Shown here piece by piece: positions 17,545-26,747 of a stretch of 64,000 nucleotides of DNA. The notes below the pieces were generated by a model. That model was not told the DNA's origin, ran no database searches, and saw only the letters and a program-made list of their open reading frames with translations. This stretch comes from an uncultured Sutterella sp. Lineage in GTDB: Bacteria > Pseudomonadota > Gammaproteobacteria > Burkholderiales > Burkholderiaceae_F. Numbering within the stretch: position 1 is the stretch's first letter; each line of letters starts with the position of its first letter. Where the stretch lies: assembly GCA_905206365.1 (NCBI GenBank), contig CAJLHF010000008.1, forward strand, positions 1-64,000, written 5' to 3'. The position numbers were made by a program, and so were the translations under genes.

Positions 17545-18980
17545 TCCTTCTCCGTTTCCGTCACGTCGCCGGAGGCACGTTCTGCGGCCGATTTTTCACG
17601 TTCGGCTTCTCCGACGGCCCAACCGCCCCCGACGGCGCGGTAGAGCATGATGTAGTTGTTCGCGCGCTCGGCGCGGTTCGAGAGCTCCGTATCTTCCGCT
17701 CCGAGCAACGTGCGCTCGGTCGAAAGGACCATCGTGTAGTCACCGATCCCGGCGTTGTATTCGAGCTTGGCGAGCATCGCGGCCGAACGCGCGTGTTCGA
17801 CGGCCAGGCTCAGGTCGCGAGCGCGCCGCTCGGAACTCTCGATCCCCGTCAGGGCGTTTTGCGTGTTCTCCAGAGCCGAAAGCAACACCGACACATAGTT
17901 CGCACGTTGCCGGTCAAGTTCGGCCGCGGCCGTTTCTTCGGCGGCGACGAGCGACCCCCAGTTGAGTACCGGAAGCGTCAGCGCGGCGGCAAGCCCCGCC
18001 ACACCGGTGCCACTCGCGCCGAGCGCGCCCACGGTGGCCGCGTCCGTACCGATGTTCCCCGTCAAACCGAGCGTCGGAAACCAGTCGCTCTTGGCGCTTC
18101 TGAGTGTAAGAACCGCCCCTTCGAGCGAACGCAACGCGCTACGCACGTCGGGTCGGCGTTCGAGCAGTTCGGCGGGCATCATCACGCGAGCTCCGTCGGG
18201 TGGTACCGGAATCGCACCCGAGACCCCGAAATCCATGGTATCGACGGGCTGCGCCGTAAGACGCGCGAGCGCGTTTTTGTACTGCTCGATGCTCGTCTCG
18301 AGTTGAGGCACCCGGGCACGCGCGGACGCGAGCTGCGTGAGCGCATCCTCGGCTTCCGAAGCACTCCCCATACCGGCTCGGTACTGCCAGTCGGCGATTT
18401 TGGCCGTCTCGGCATAGTTGGCGATGCTACGATGGGTGACCTCGAGGCTCGCTTCGGCCGCGCGCATGTTGACGTACGCCTGGGCCGTTTCCGCAGCCAC
18501 CATTTCCCGCACGTCGGCCAACGTCAATTCGTAAGCGCGCACGGCTGCTTCTTCGGCCGAAGCACTGAAGTAGCGCGACCCCGCAAGATTCAGAGTCCAC
18601 GAACCCGAAAGCCCCGCGTCGTACCCCGTCGTCGTACGACCGTTCGCCCGGTTGCGATTCGTTCCCGCATTGAGTTCGGCCGAAGGCCAGAGCGCCGCGT
18701 TGGCTCGGGTGAGCGACGCCCGGGCCGCGCGAAGATTCGCTTCGGCTCCGAGCACGTCGATGTTGGCGGCCTGCGCGCGTTCGATCAGTGCGATGAGCAC
18801 GGGATCGCTCCAGCGCGCCCAGAAGTTCCGGAAGCTCTCGATTTCACCCGTTTCAACGCTTGCGCTCCACGCGCTCGGCGTCACGTCCCGGGCGAGCTTT
18901 TCCGTATCGGGAGGCGTCACGGCACAGCCTGCAACGAGCAGTACCGCAAGCGCCGGGAGAACCAGTCGAGTTGTAGTCAT
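17541..18980 (-). CDS. TolC-like outer-membrane efflux lipoprotein (NodT family)
   Basis: This 479-residue outer-membrane channel of the OprM/NodT type has a lipoprotein signal with lipobox LVAGC (Cys19), followed by two internally repeated outer-membrane efflux domains rich in long Ala/Leu helices. It is the first gene of the tolC-macA-macB(ATPase)-macB(permease) operon, and overlaps of 4 bases or short gaps link the genes. Its promoter lies in the 205-base gap shared with the response-regulator gene. Confidence 0.93.
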   Translation of the reverse strand: MTTTRLVLPALAVLLVAGCAVTPPDTEKLARDVTPSAWSASVETGEIESFRNFWARWSDPVLIALIERAQAANIDVLGAEANLRAARASLTRANAALWPSAELNAGTNRNRANGRTTTGYDAGLSGSWTLNLAGSRYFSASAEEAAVRAYELTLADVREMVAAETAQAYVNMRAAEASLEVTHRSIANYAETAKIADWQYRAGMGSASEAEDALTQLASARARVPQLETSIEQYKNALARLTAQPVDTMDFGVSGAIPVPPDGARVMMPAELLERRPDVRSALRSLEGAVLTLRSAKSDWFPTLGLTGNIGTDAATVGALGASGTGVAGLAAALTLPVLNWGSLVAAEETAAAELDRQRANYVSVLLSALENTQNALTGIESSERRARDLSLAVEHARSAAMLAKLEYNAGIGDYTMVLSTERTLLGAEDTELSNRAERANNYIMLYRAVGGGWAVGEAEREKSAAERASGDVTETEKE

Positions 18981-19099
18981 TGTGTCCGAATATCCTTATG
19001 AGGCCGACCGAACCGTCCGCGGCCGTTTCCACATTTGCATTGTGCAATAGCGTTCCGTCAAGAAACCTTAGCTCTCGTTAAAGTTCCAGCGGACGAACG

Positions 19100-19126
19100 T
19101 AACAAAAAGCTCCGAACGCTTTGTTA
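19100..19126. promoter_or_regulatory. Candidate operator palindrome between efflux operon and two-component system
   Basis: TAACAAA (19100-19106) and TTTGTTA (19120-19126) form a 7-bp inverted repeat with a 13-base spacer, 60 bases upstream of the response-regulator start. It lies in the intergenic region of a divergent regulator/target pair and could be a regulator-binding site. No regulator binding is shown; the assignment is inference. Confidence 0.35.
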
Positions 19127-19185
19127 AGATCTTCCGAAGACCCCGATCTCGTTCAAACTCCACCCGCATCTTTACATCGCTCGCT

Positions 19186-19893
19186 ATGGACAAAAAGCCC
19201 CGACGCATCCTACTCGTCGACGACGACGTGGAGCTCGTTACTCTGCTTGTCGACTACCTCACCCTCGAAGGCTTCGAAGCGGAAGGCGCGCACGACGGTC
19301 CCGACGGCCTTCATCGACTGGCGCTCGGCGACTTCGACCTGGTCGTTCTCGACGTGATGATGCCCGGCATGAACGGCATCGACGTACTGCGCGAAATCCG
19401 AAGCACGAACTCCGTGCCCGTTCTGATGCTCACCGCCAAAGGCGATCCGATCGAGCGCATCATCGGTCTGGAGCTCGGAGCCGACGACTACGTCGCCAAA
19501 CCCTGCCCGCCGCGCGAACTCGTCGCGCGCATCAACGCGATTCTGAGGCGCGCAAGCCGTTGGGGCGCGCCGGACATGCCTCTCTCGGCAGGCCCCCTCA
19601 CCATTTCGTCGACATCCCGAACAGTCACGGTGCACGACCAACCGATCGATCTGACGACGACCGAGTTTTCGCTCCTTGAGCTCCTCGCGCGTCAGATCGG
19701 CAAACCCGTTCCGAAGGAAGACATCTATCCGCGCGTGCTCGGCCGTACTATGGGGCCGTACGATCGCGCCATCGACGTACACGTCTCCTCGGTTCGCCAC
19801 AAGCTCGCGGCCGTCGTCGGCAAAGCCGTCACGATCGACAGCATCCGAGGCATCGGCTATCAGCTCGTCGTCCACCCCGACGTTCCCGCATAA
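19186..19893 (+). CDS. OmpR/CpxR-family response regulator
   Basis: This 235-residue protein has a receiver domain (1-120; acidic pocket VDDD at 11-14, phospho-acceptor D56 in LDVMMPG, conserved Lys in LTAKGD) and a winged-helix DNA-binding domain (about 135-235). It most resembles CpxR. The cognate kinase follows 36 bases later. The efflux operon is transcribed in the opposite direction from the same gap, so control of efflux is the obvious guess. The signal is unknown. Confidence 0.93.
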   Translation: MDKKPRRILLVDDDVELVTLLVDYLTLEGFEAEGAHDGPDGLHRLALGDFDLVVLDVMMPGMNGIDVLREIRSTNSVPVLMLTAKGDPIERIIGLELGADDYVAKPCPPRELVARINAILRRASRWGAPDMPLSAGPLTISSTSRTVTVHDQPIDLTTTEFSLLELLARQIGKPVPKEDIYPRVLGRTMGPYDRAIDVHVSSVRHKLAAVVGKAVTIDSIRGIGYQLVVHPDVPA

Positions 19894-19929
19894 GCGCTTC
19901 GCGCGCGTTTCGGTCCGAGGTCCGCGCTC

Positions 19930-21339
19930 ATGTACTTGCGTCCTTCGTTTCGCAGCCTCTTCTGGCGGCTTTTCGCGGGCCTCACTGTCGTGATCCTCGC
20001 AACCGCTGCACTCGTTTCCGTGACAGCGTACCTCACCCGCAAGCAGGACCTCGGCATCGGAACGATCGATTGGCGCATCAGCGGACAAAAGTCGGTTGAA
20101 GCAGCGCTTCTCGCCTATCGATACGGCGGCGAGACCGGACTCGTCGACTGGTTGACGAGCCCCTCGAACCACAATCCGACGGTGTATCTGCTCGCCGAAA
20201 ACGGTCGCGAACTCAGCGGGCGTCCCGTGCCGCAACTCGCACTCGAGATGCTCGCCGCCCTGAAGGAGGAAGGACGCCTTCCCGCCAACGAGTCGGACGG
20301 AGGGGCCGTGCGTACGATCGAAATCGCCGGTCACCCCTACATGGTGTTCGCGACGCGCACAAACCCGATCCCCCTCAAAATCCGCTTTCTCCCGATGCAA
20401 TTGCGCGGCCTCCCTCTGGTTCTCATCGGGTTCCTGACGACACTCATCGTTTTCGGCGTCGCCTGGGTGCTTGCGCTCTACTACACCCGTCCCTTGCGGC
20501 GGCTCGATCAGGCGATGGAGCGCTTTTCACTCGGCGAATTGAAGACCCGCGTCGAAGCGAGCATCGGTCCCGCGGACGACGAGATCGCCACGCTCGCCCG
20601 CGTGTTCGACCAAATGGCCGAACGCATCGAAGGACTCATCGAGCGGCAACGTCGTCTCTTTCACGACGTGAGCCACGAAGTGCGCAGTCCGCTCGCCCGC
20701 ATCGACGTGGCGCTCGAATTGGCGCGGCGCGACCCGTCGCGCGTCGCCCCGAGTCTGGACCGCATCGAAAAAGAAGTGGCCTCCATCGACCGGCTGATCG
20801 AAGCACTCCTCACCTACGCGCGTCTCGAGAACAATGCCGGGCTGCGCGAAGCCCCCGTCGACGTCGAGGCACTTCTCGGCGAAGCAGGCGACAACGCGCG
20901 CTTCGAAGCCGAGACCCGAGCCGTGCGCGTCGAATCGAACTGGGGATCGGGACTTTTCGAAGGGGCCGAGCTGCTCGGCGACGGTCCTGCACTCCTTCGT
21001 GCGATCGACAACGTCGTTCGCAACGCCATTCGCTTCACGCCCGAAGGGGGCGTACTCGAACTCAAAGCGCAATGTCACGACCGAACGCTCGAACTCCTCT
21101 GCCGGGACGAAGGTCCCGGCGTGCCGCCCGAAGAACTCCCCGATCTCTTCCGCCCCTTCGTTCGGGGCAAGCGCGAATCGACTGGCACGGGGTTCGGCCT
21201 GGGGCTTGCGATCGCGCAAAAGTGCGTCGAGGGCCACAAAGGGCGCCTTGAGGCCACCAACCGCACCGACGGCCGGACAGGGCTCGTCGTGCGCTTCACG
21301 CTCCCCCTTGAGCGTTCGCCCCGAAAGGGCACATTTTGA
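19930..21339 (+). CDS. CpxA-like sensor histidine kinase
   Basis: This 469-residue inner-membrane kinase has membrane helix 1 (about 15-35), a periplasmic sensor of about 120 residues, helix 2 (about 160-183), HAMP (about 184-238), the H-box HDVSHEVRSPLAR with phospho-acceptor H249, and an ATPase domain containing DNVVRNAIRF, DEGPGVP and GFGLGLAI. It should phosphorylate the upstream response regulator. The periplasmic domain gives no obvious ligand. It is followed by the EF-G paralogue after 146 bases. Confidence 0.93.
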   Translation: MYLRPSFRSLFWRLFAGLTVVILATAALVSVTAYLTRKQDLGIGTIDWRISGQKSVEAALLAYRYGGETGLVDWLTSPSNHNPTVYLLAENGRELSGRPVPQLALEMLAALKEEGRLPANESDGGAVRTIEIAGHPYMVFATRTNPIPLKIRFLPMQLRGLPLVLIGFLTTLIVFGVAWVLALYYTRPLRRLDQAMERFSLGELKTRVEASIGPADDEIATLARVFDQMAERIEGLIERQRRLFHDVSHEVRSPLARIDVALELARRDPSRVAPSLDRIEKEVASIDRLIEALLTYARLENNAGLREAPVDVEALLGEAGDNARFEAETRAVRVESNWGSGLFEGAELLGDGPALLRAIDNVVRNAIRFTPEGGVLELKAQCHDRTLELLCRDEGPGVPPEELPDLFRPFVRGKRESTGTGFGLGLAIAQKCVEGHKGRLEATNRTDGRTGLVVRFTLPLERSPRKGTF

Positions 21340-21485
21340 CGAGTTTCCCACCGATCGCGCGCACGACGCAAGACCTGCAAACCGCAACTGCGATCTTCGT
21401 CAACCCCGTAGTCCTTCTCATGGTCGAACCGTTCGCACAGGCGCAGAATGGTTGGACACGCTTCATCGACTTGAGGAGGATGATC

Positions 21486-23537
21486 ATGAGCAACTACCTC
21501 ACGGAAAACCTTCGTACCCTAGCGTTGGTAGGACACGGCTCCTGCGGCAAAACGTCGCTGATCGAAGCCATGCTCTACCGCTCCGGCATGATTCCCGAGC
21601 TCGGCACCGTCGAGAAAGGGAATACGATGTGCGACAACGATCCCCTCGAAAAGCAGGTGGGTCACTCGGTGCGCCTGGCTGTCGCCCACATCGATACGGC
21701 CATGCCCGACCTCACTCCGGTTCGCATTCACGTGCTTGACACCCCGGGGTATTCCGACTATCTCGGGCAGGACCTCTCGGCGCTTGACGCCGTCAAATCC
21801 GTAGCCGCGGTCGTCGATGCAACGCAAGGCGTCGAGATGCTCACCCGCCGCATGATGCAGGCTGCCAAGGACCGCAACCTCTGCCGCATGATCGTCGTCA
21901 ACAAATTCGAAGATCCCGACGCGGACCTCGTCGGACTCTTAAGGGAAATGCAGGAAATCTGGGGGCCGGGCGTGCTTCCCATCAACCTGCCGACCAAGAA
22001 CCGCACCCGCGTGATCGACTGCTTCGACCGCGACGAAGGCGATGCCGACATCATGAGTGTCGAAGAAGTTCACCGCGCATTCATTGAAAAAATCATCGAA
22101 GAAGACGATGCGATGCTTGAGCGTTACCTCGAAGAAGGGAACGTCGATCCGCGTCTTTTGCACCCGCTAGTCACGAAAGCGTTGCGAGAAGGGCACGTGA
22201 TACCGGTGTGCTTCGTCTCCGCGAAGAACCTCATCGGCATCCGCGATTTCATGAAGGTAATCATCCGTCATCTACCGAGCCCGGCGGAAGCCAACGACGC
22301 GCTCTTTCTTAATGCCGACGGCACACCCTTCGTGACGAAGCCTGACAAGGATCTGCCCGTCGTCGCCCAGGTCTTCAAGATCGTGAACGACCCCTACATC
22401 GGCAAAATCGGCGTCTTCCGCGTGCATCAGGGCACGATCACGAAGGACTCCGTCCTCTACGTCGACGACGAGAAAAAGCCCGTCAAGGCCGCTCACCCGC
22501 TCATCCTACAGGGTAAAAACACGGCCGAAACGGATCGTCTCTCGCCCGGAGACATCGGCGCGCTCGCCAAGATCGACGAACTTCGCTACGGCTCCGTCAT
22601 CCACGGCGATCCGGCGCTGACAGGTGTGCACATGCGGCCGATCGACTTCCCGAAGCCCATGTACGGCCTTGCGGTGAAGCCCGCACGACGCGGCGACGAA
22701 AGCCGCATGAGCGAAGTGCTTGCCAAGATGCAATCGGAAGACCCGACGATGGCCGTCGACCACGACACGGTACTCAACGAAACCGTCATCCGCGGGTTGA
22801 CGGACATGCACGTACGCTCGATTCTCGAGCGCATGAAGATCAACTTCAAGCTTGAAGTCGAAACCTCCGCACCCTCGATTCCGTATCGGGAAACCGTCTC
22901 GGCACCCGCCGAAGGGCATGCCCGCCACAAGAAGCAAACGGGCGGTGCGGGGCAGTTCGGCGAAGTCTATCTGCGCATCGAGCCGCTGCCGCGCGGCGCC
23001 GGGTTCGAATTCGTCGACGAAGTGAAGGGCGGCGCGATCCCATACAACCTCATCCCTGCCGTTGAAAAGGGAGTTCGCGAAGTACTCGACACGGGCTTTG
23101 TCGCGGGCTACCCCATCCAGGACGTACGCGTCACGGTCTACGACGGCAAGAGCCACCCCGTGGACTCGAAGGAAGTAGCCTTCGTTTCGGCCGGTCGCAA
23201 GGCCTTCCTCGACGCCCTCGCCAAATCGGAACCTCAGGTACTCGAACCGATTGTCCGACTCGAAATCACCGCCCCCGAATCCTACATGGGCGACATCGTC
23301 GGCGACCTCTCGAGTCGCCGAGGTCAGGTGAGCGGCACGGAAAATCTCCCGGGCGGGCTCATGGTGATTCTCGGCACCGCGCCGCTTTCGGAACTCGACG
23401 GCTACGCCACCCGACTTCATGCGATCACGCAGGGTACGGGCGCCTGGACGATGGAACTCGAAGCCTATCAGCCCGTTCCCACCCAGAAACAGGCCGAACT
23501 GGCGTCGAAATTCCAACGCAAAGACGAGGAGGACTGA
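21486..23537 (+). CDS. EF-G-like translational GTPase (FusA2 type)
   Basis: This 683-residue paralogue of elongation factor G has the P-loop GHGSCGKT at 16-23 and all domains through the EF-G C-terminus. Two GTPase hallmarks differ: the DTPGH histidine is Tyr89 (DTPGYSDY), and the G4 motif reads NKFE (139-142) instead of NKxD. These changes are seen in the EF-G-2/FusA2 subgroup, whose role is poorly defined and which may be regulatory or ribosome-recycling. GAGGAGG lies about 10 bases before the ATG. The frame is open back to cpxA, but only via a TTG codon and without similarity. No rpsL/rpsG/tuf genes surround it, so it is not the main fusA. Confidence 0.88.
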   Translation: MSNYLTENLRTLALVGHGSCGKTSLIEAMLYRSGMIPELGTVEKGNTMCDNDPLEKQVGHSVRLAVAHIDTAMPDLTPVRIHVLDTPGYSDYLGQDLSALDAVKSVAAVVDATQGVEMLTRRMMQAAKDRNLCRMIVVNKFEDPDADLVGLLREMQEIWGPGVLPINLPTKNRTRVIDCFDRDEGDADIMSVEEVHRAFIEKIIEEDDAMLERYLEEGNVDPRLLHPLVTKALREGHVIPVCFVSAKNLIGIRDFMKVIIRHLPSPAEANDALFLNADGTPFVTKPDKDLPVVAQVFKIVNDPYIGKIGVFRVHQGTITKDSVLYVDDEKKPVKAAHPLILQGKNTAETDRLSPGDIGALAKIDELRYGSVIHGDPALTGVHMRPIDFPKPMYGLAVKPARRGDESRMSEVLAKMQSEDPTMAVDHDTVLNETVIRGLTDMHVRSILERMKINFKLEVETSAPSIPYRETVSAPAEGHARHKKQTGGAGQFGEVYLRIEPLPRGAGFEFVDEVKGGAIPYNLIPAVEKGVREVLDTGFVAGYPIQDVRVTVYDGKSHPVDSKEVAFVSAGRKAFLDALAKSEPQVLEPIVRLEITAPESYMGDIVGDLSSRRGQVSGTENLPGGLMVILGTAPLSELDGYATRLHAITQGTGAWTMELEAYQPVPTQKQAELASKFQRKDEED

Positions 23538-23588
23538 GTTTGACGGGTGTTCGGGGCGCCTCCTGAGGCCGCCCTGATCGACGCGCAG

Positions 23589-23621
23589 ACGCGCCGGGGC
23601 AATCATTTCCGGCGCGTTTTT
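23589..23621 (+). terminator. Terminator after the EF-G paralogue
   Basis: A 9-bp GC-rich stem (23589-23597 with 23609-23617) is followed by TTTTT. It separates the EF-G-like gene from the fmdB unit. Confidence 0.85.
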
Positions 23622-23623
23622 CG

Positions 23624-23629
23624 TATAAT
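23624..23629 (+). promoter_or_regulatory. -10 element of fmdB unit
   Basis: A perfect consensus TATAAT lies directly after the terminator T-run and 51 bases before the fmdB start. No good -35 is visible at 17 bases. Confidence 0.5.
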
Positions 23630-23679
23630 CGGCAGTTCTCACTGGTTCCATGCGGGGCGCTTCGCCGCCCCAGAAAAAG

Positions 23680-23904
23680 ATGCCGATTTACGCTTATAAA
23701 TGCGCTTCCTGCGGGTTCGAAAAGGACTTCCTGCAGAAGATGAGCGACAAGCCCCTGACGACCTGCCCGAAGTGCGGCAAGGACACGTTCCGCAAAGAGC
23801 TCTCCGCTCCGGGGTTCGAGCTCAAGGGAAACGGTTGGGCCGCCACCGACTTCAACGGCGGCCACAAGGCGTTGCCCGCCTCGCACGCCAAACCCGGTAA
23901 GTGA
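23680..23904 (+). CDS. FmdB-family zinc-ribbon protein
   Basis: This 74-residue protein has two CxxC pairs (C8/C11 and C29/C32) in the order typical of the FmdB putative regulatory family, starting MPIYAYKC. The Met at 23680 was chosen because the family begins exactly there, although the frame is open ten codons further. The C-terminal half is Gly/Ala/Lys-rich. The order fmdB-DUF502-aspS is conserved in Burkholderiales. Function is unknown; a role in RNA or protein binding is only a guess. Confidence 0.9.
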   Translation: MPIYAYKCASCGFEKDFLQKMSDKPLTTCPKCGKDTFRKELSAPGFELKGNGWAATDFNGGHKALPASHAKPGK

Positions 23905-23924
23905 CCCCCTTCGAGGAGTCTCCG

Positions 23925-23975
23925 AAAGCCGCGTTCATCGCGCCGTGAAGAGCGCCGAAACGCGGCTTTTTTCTT
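23925..23975 (+). terminator. Terminator between fmdB and DUF502 gene
   Basis: An 11-bp stem (23925-23935 with 23959-23969) has a long loop followed by TTT-TTCTTGTTT. It ends only 15-20 bases before the DUF502 start, so it may attenuate rather than fully stop the transcript. Confidence 0.75.
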
Positions 23976-23989
23976 GTTTATCCGCCTCA

Positions 23990-24622
23990 ATGCTTAAAAA
24001 ATACTTCACCGCCGGGCTCCTGCTCTGGATCCCGCTCGCCGTCACCTTCTGGGTGCTCGAAACCATCATCCGCTGGAGCGACTCGATCGTCGAAGCACTG
24101 CCCCCGCACCTGCGTCCCGACGCGTTCATCGGCATGCACGTCCCGGGGATCGGCCTCGTGATGGCGGCCATCGCCGTATTCGTCACGGGCATCCTTGCGG
24201 CCAACTTCATCGGTCAGTGGGTGCTGCGCCTCTGGGAGGCGCTCCTCAACCGCATTCCCTTCGTGCGTCCGCTCTATTCGGGCGCCAAACAGATCACTTC
24301 GACCCTGCTTTCCGATCAGACGGAAAGTTTCAAGGAAGTCGTTCTCATCGAATTCCCCAACAAGGGACAGTGGACCTACGGCTTCACCGTATCGACGCCC
24401 TCCGAAGCCACGCGCGCGACGCTCGACATGCCGGACCTCGTCACGGTCTACGTGCCCACGGCTCCGAACCCCACGTCGGGCTACGTGGTGATGACCCGTC
24501 GCTCGGCTCTGCATCCGTCTCATGTGACGGTCGACGAAGCGTTGAAGTTCCACCTATCCCTCGGCGTCATGACGCCCTCCGGGGCCTCCAAATCGGAAAC
24601 GGAACCGACCAAAAAAAGCTAA
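23990..24622 (+). CDS. DUF502 family inner-membrane protein
   Basis: This 210-residue protein of DUF502 has two N-terminal membrane segments (about 4-25 and 50-72) and conserved RIPFVRPLYSGAKQI, followed by a soluble beta-rich domain with the P-T-PNPTSGY motif of the family. The start at 23990 places MLKKYFTAG at the N-terminus, as in homologues. It sits between fmdB and aspS as in other betaproteobacteria. Its role is unknown. Confidence 0.9.
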   Translation: MLKKYFTAGLLLWIPLAVTFWVLETIIRWSDSIVEALPPHLRPDAFIGMHVPGIGLVMAAIAVFVTGILAANFIGQWVLRLWEALLNRIPFVRPLYSGAKQITSTLLSDQTESFKEVVLIEFPNKGQWTYGFTVSTPSEATRATLDMPDLVTVYVPTAPNPTSGYVVMTRRSALHPSHVTVDEALKFHLSLGVMTPSGASKSETEPTKKS

Positions 24623-24809
24623 TAGCGCTACACTTGCCGTCATGTGCGTGCCTTCGGCACGCGGCACCGAAACCATGAAGAGCCGCCGAGGCGCCCGGCG
24701 CGACCGAGGCGGCCCAGAACACCATTGACGCGAAGGCGGTCTCCGCCTCAACGTTTCCATTTCGTCCCGCACCGTTCTTTCCCGGCGGTGCATTTTTCTC
24801 GGAGCAACT

Positions 24810-26621
24810 ATGCGTACCGTGTACTCTGGCTTGGTCGACGAGTCCTTCATCGGCCAGACTGTGACTCTCTACGGCTGGGCTCATCGTCGTCGCGACCACG
24901 GCGGCGTGATCTTCATCGACCTGCGCGACCGCGAGGGCCTCGTTCAGGTCGTCTGCGACCCGGACCGTCCGGAAGTCTTCGCCACCGCCGACAAGTGCCG
25001 CAACGAATACTGCCTGAAGGTGGTCGGTCTCGTTCGCGCCCGTCCGGAAGGCACGAAGAACGACAACCTCATCTCGGGCGGCGTCGAAGTGCTCTGCCAC
25101 GAGCTTGAAATTCTCAACGCCTCGGTTACGCCTCCGTTCCATCTCGACGACGAAAACCTTTCGGAAACGACGCGCCTCACGTACCGCGTGCTCGACCTGC
25201 GTCGTCCCCAGATGCAGAAGAACCTCCGCCTGCGCTACCGCGCCGCGATGGCCTTCCGCAAGTACCTCGACAACAACGGCTTCATCGACATCGAAACGCC
25301 GATGCTCACCCGTTCGACCCCCGAAGGCGCCCGCGACTACCTCGTGCCCTCGCGCGTTCAGGACGGTTGCTTCTACGCTCTGCCGCAATCGCCCCAGCTC
25401 TTCAAGCAGCTCCTGATGATGGCCGGGTTCGACCGTTACTACCAGATCGTGAAGTGCTTCCGCGACGAAGACCTCCGTGCGGACCGTCAGCCCGAATTCA
25501 CTCAGGTCGATATCGAAACGTCTTTCCTCAACATGGACGAAATCCGCGCCATCATGGAAGACCTGATGCGCACGGTCTTCAAGGAAGTGCTCGACGTCGA
25601 ACTCGCCAATCCCTTCCCCGTCATGCAGTGGGACGACGCCATGGCCAAGTACGGCTCCGACAAGCCGGACCTGCGTGTCAACCTCCAGCTCGTCGAAGTC
25701 ACCGACATCGTGGCCGAATCGCAGTTCAAGGTCTTCTCAAGCGTGAAGTCCCTGCACAACGGCAAGGTCGTCGCTCTGCGCGTTCCGGGCGCCTGCACGA
25801 TGCCGCGTTCCGAAATCGACGCCTACACCGAATTCGTCAAGATCTACGGCGCCAAGGGTCTCGCCTACATCAAGGTCAATGAAGCCGCCCGCGGTCGCGA
25901 AGGCCTCCAGAGCCCGATCGTCAAGAACCTCTCCGACGATGAACTCGCCCAGATCATCGCTCGCACGGGCGCCAAAGACGGCGACGTCATCTTCTTCGGT
26001 GCCGACAAGGCCAAGGTCGTTTGGGACAGTCTCGGTGCTCTGCGTCTCAAGATCGGCCACTCGGAATTCGGCAAGTCGACCGGCCTCTTCACGCCGGGCT
26101 GGAAGCCCCTCTGGGTCATCAACTTCCCGATGTTCGAATACTCGGAAGAAGACCAGCGCTGGGTTTCCTGCCACCATCCGTTCACGTGTCCCCTGGACGG
26201 CCACGAAGACAAGCTCCTCACGGATCCGGAACACTGCTACGCCAAGGCCTACGATATGGTTCTCAACGGCTGGGAAGTGGGCGGCGGTTCCATCCGAATC
26301 CACCGTGAAGAAGTGCAGGAAAAGGTCTTCGAAGCCCTCAAGATTGGCAAGGAAGAAGCCCGTCAGAAGTTTGGCTTCCTGCTCGACGCCCTCCAGTTCG
26401 GTGCGCCTCCCCACGGCGGCATCGCCTTCGGCCTCGACCGCATCGCCACGATGATGTGCGGCGCCGATTCGATCCGCGACGTGATTGCGTTCCCGAAGAC
26501 GCAGCGCGCCCAGTGTCTGCTCACGCAGGCCCCGGCTCCCGTTGAAGAAAAGCAGTTGCGCGAACTGCATATCCGTCTGCGCAACGAGCCCAAAAAGGAA
26601 CACGATATCGCCGGGCAGTAA
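24810..26621 (+). CDS. aspS: Aspartyl-tRNA synthetase
   Basis: This 603-residue class IIb synthetase charges tRNA-Asp. It has an N-terminal OB anticodon-binding domain (about 1-110), the catalytic core with motif 2 around CFRDEDLRADRQPEFTQ and motif 3 GGIAFGLDRI, and the bacterial GAD insertion (about 290-420). Length is bacterial-type (E. coli 590). Whether it also makes Asp-tRNA-Asn depends on the absence of AsnRS elsewhere. A possible promoter TACACT (24629-24634) gives a leader of roughly 170 bases containing a 7-bp hairpin (24646-24662). Confidence 0.97.
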   Translation: MRTVYSGLVDESFIGQTVTLYGWAHRRRDHGGVIFIDLRDREGLVQVVCDPDRPEVFATADKCRNEYCLKVVGLVRARPEGTKNDNLISGGVEVLCHELEILNASVTPPFHLDDENLSETTRLTYRVLDLRRPQMQKNLRLRYRAAMAFRKYLDNNGFIDIETPMLTRSTPEGARDYLVPSRVQDGCFYALPQSPQLFKQLLMMAGFDRYYQIVKCFRDEDLRADRQPEFTQVDIETSFLNMDEIRAIMEDLMRTVFKEVLDVELANPFPVMQWDDAMAKYGSDKPDLRVNLQLVEVTDIVAESQFKVFSSVKSLHNGKVVALRVPGACTMPRSEIDAYTEFVKIYGAKGLAYIKVNEAARGREGLQSPIVKNLSDDELAQIIARTGAKDGDVIFFGADKAKVVWDSLGALRLKIGHSEFGKSTGLFTPGWKPLWVINFPMFEYSEEDQRWVSCHHPFTCPLDGHEDKLLTDPEHCYAKAYDMVLNGWEVGGGSIRIHREEVQEKVFEALKIGKEEARQKFGFLLDALQFGAPPHGGIAFGLDRIATMMCGADSIRDVIAFPKTQRAQCLLTQAPAPVEEKQLRELHIRLRNEPKKEHDIAGQ

Positions 26622-26688
26622 TTCCCGACTCGTGTTACATTGACCATCCTTAGGCATTTCGAAGATTTTTCTTCAAAATGTCGGGAGC

Positions 26689-26747
26689 AAAACCGGTTCT
26701 TTCTCCATGATCGGGCACTTAAACGGAGAGAGAGCCGGTTTTACTTT
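26689..26747 (+). terminator. Long-stem terminator of aspS
   Basis: An 18-bp stem (26689-26706 with 26725-26742, two G-U pairs) with an 18-base loop is followed by ACTTTTTC. Its 3' arm overlaps the stop codon of the convergent primase-like gene, so it may end both transcripts. Confidence 0.8.

Noticed and set aside
21336..21485. In-frame extension of the EF-G paralogue back to a TTG overlapping the kinase stop
   Set aside because: The extra 50 residues lack similarity to EF-G, whereas the ATG at 21486 has a strong GAGGAGG site.
22506..23651. A 381-codon minus-strand open frame opposite the EF-G paralogue
   Set aside because: It is an antisense shadow; codon-position bias supports the plus-strand gene.
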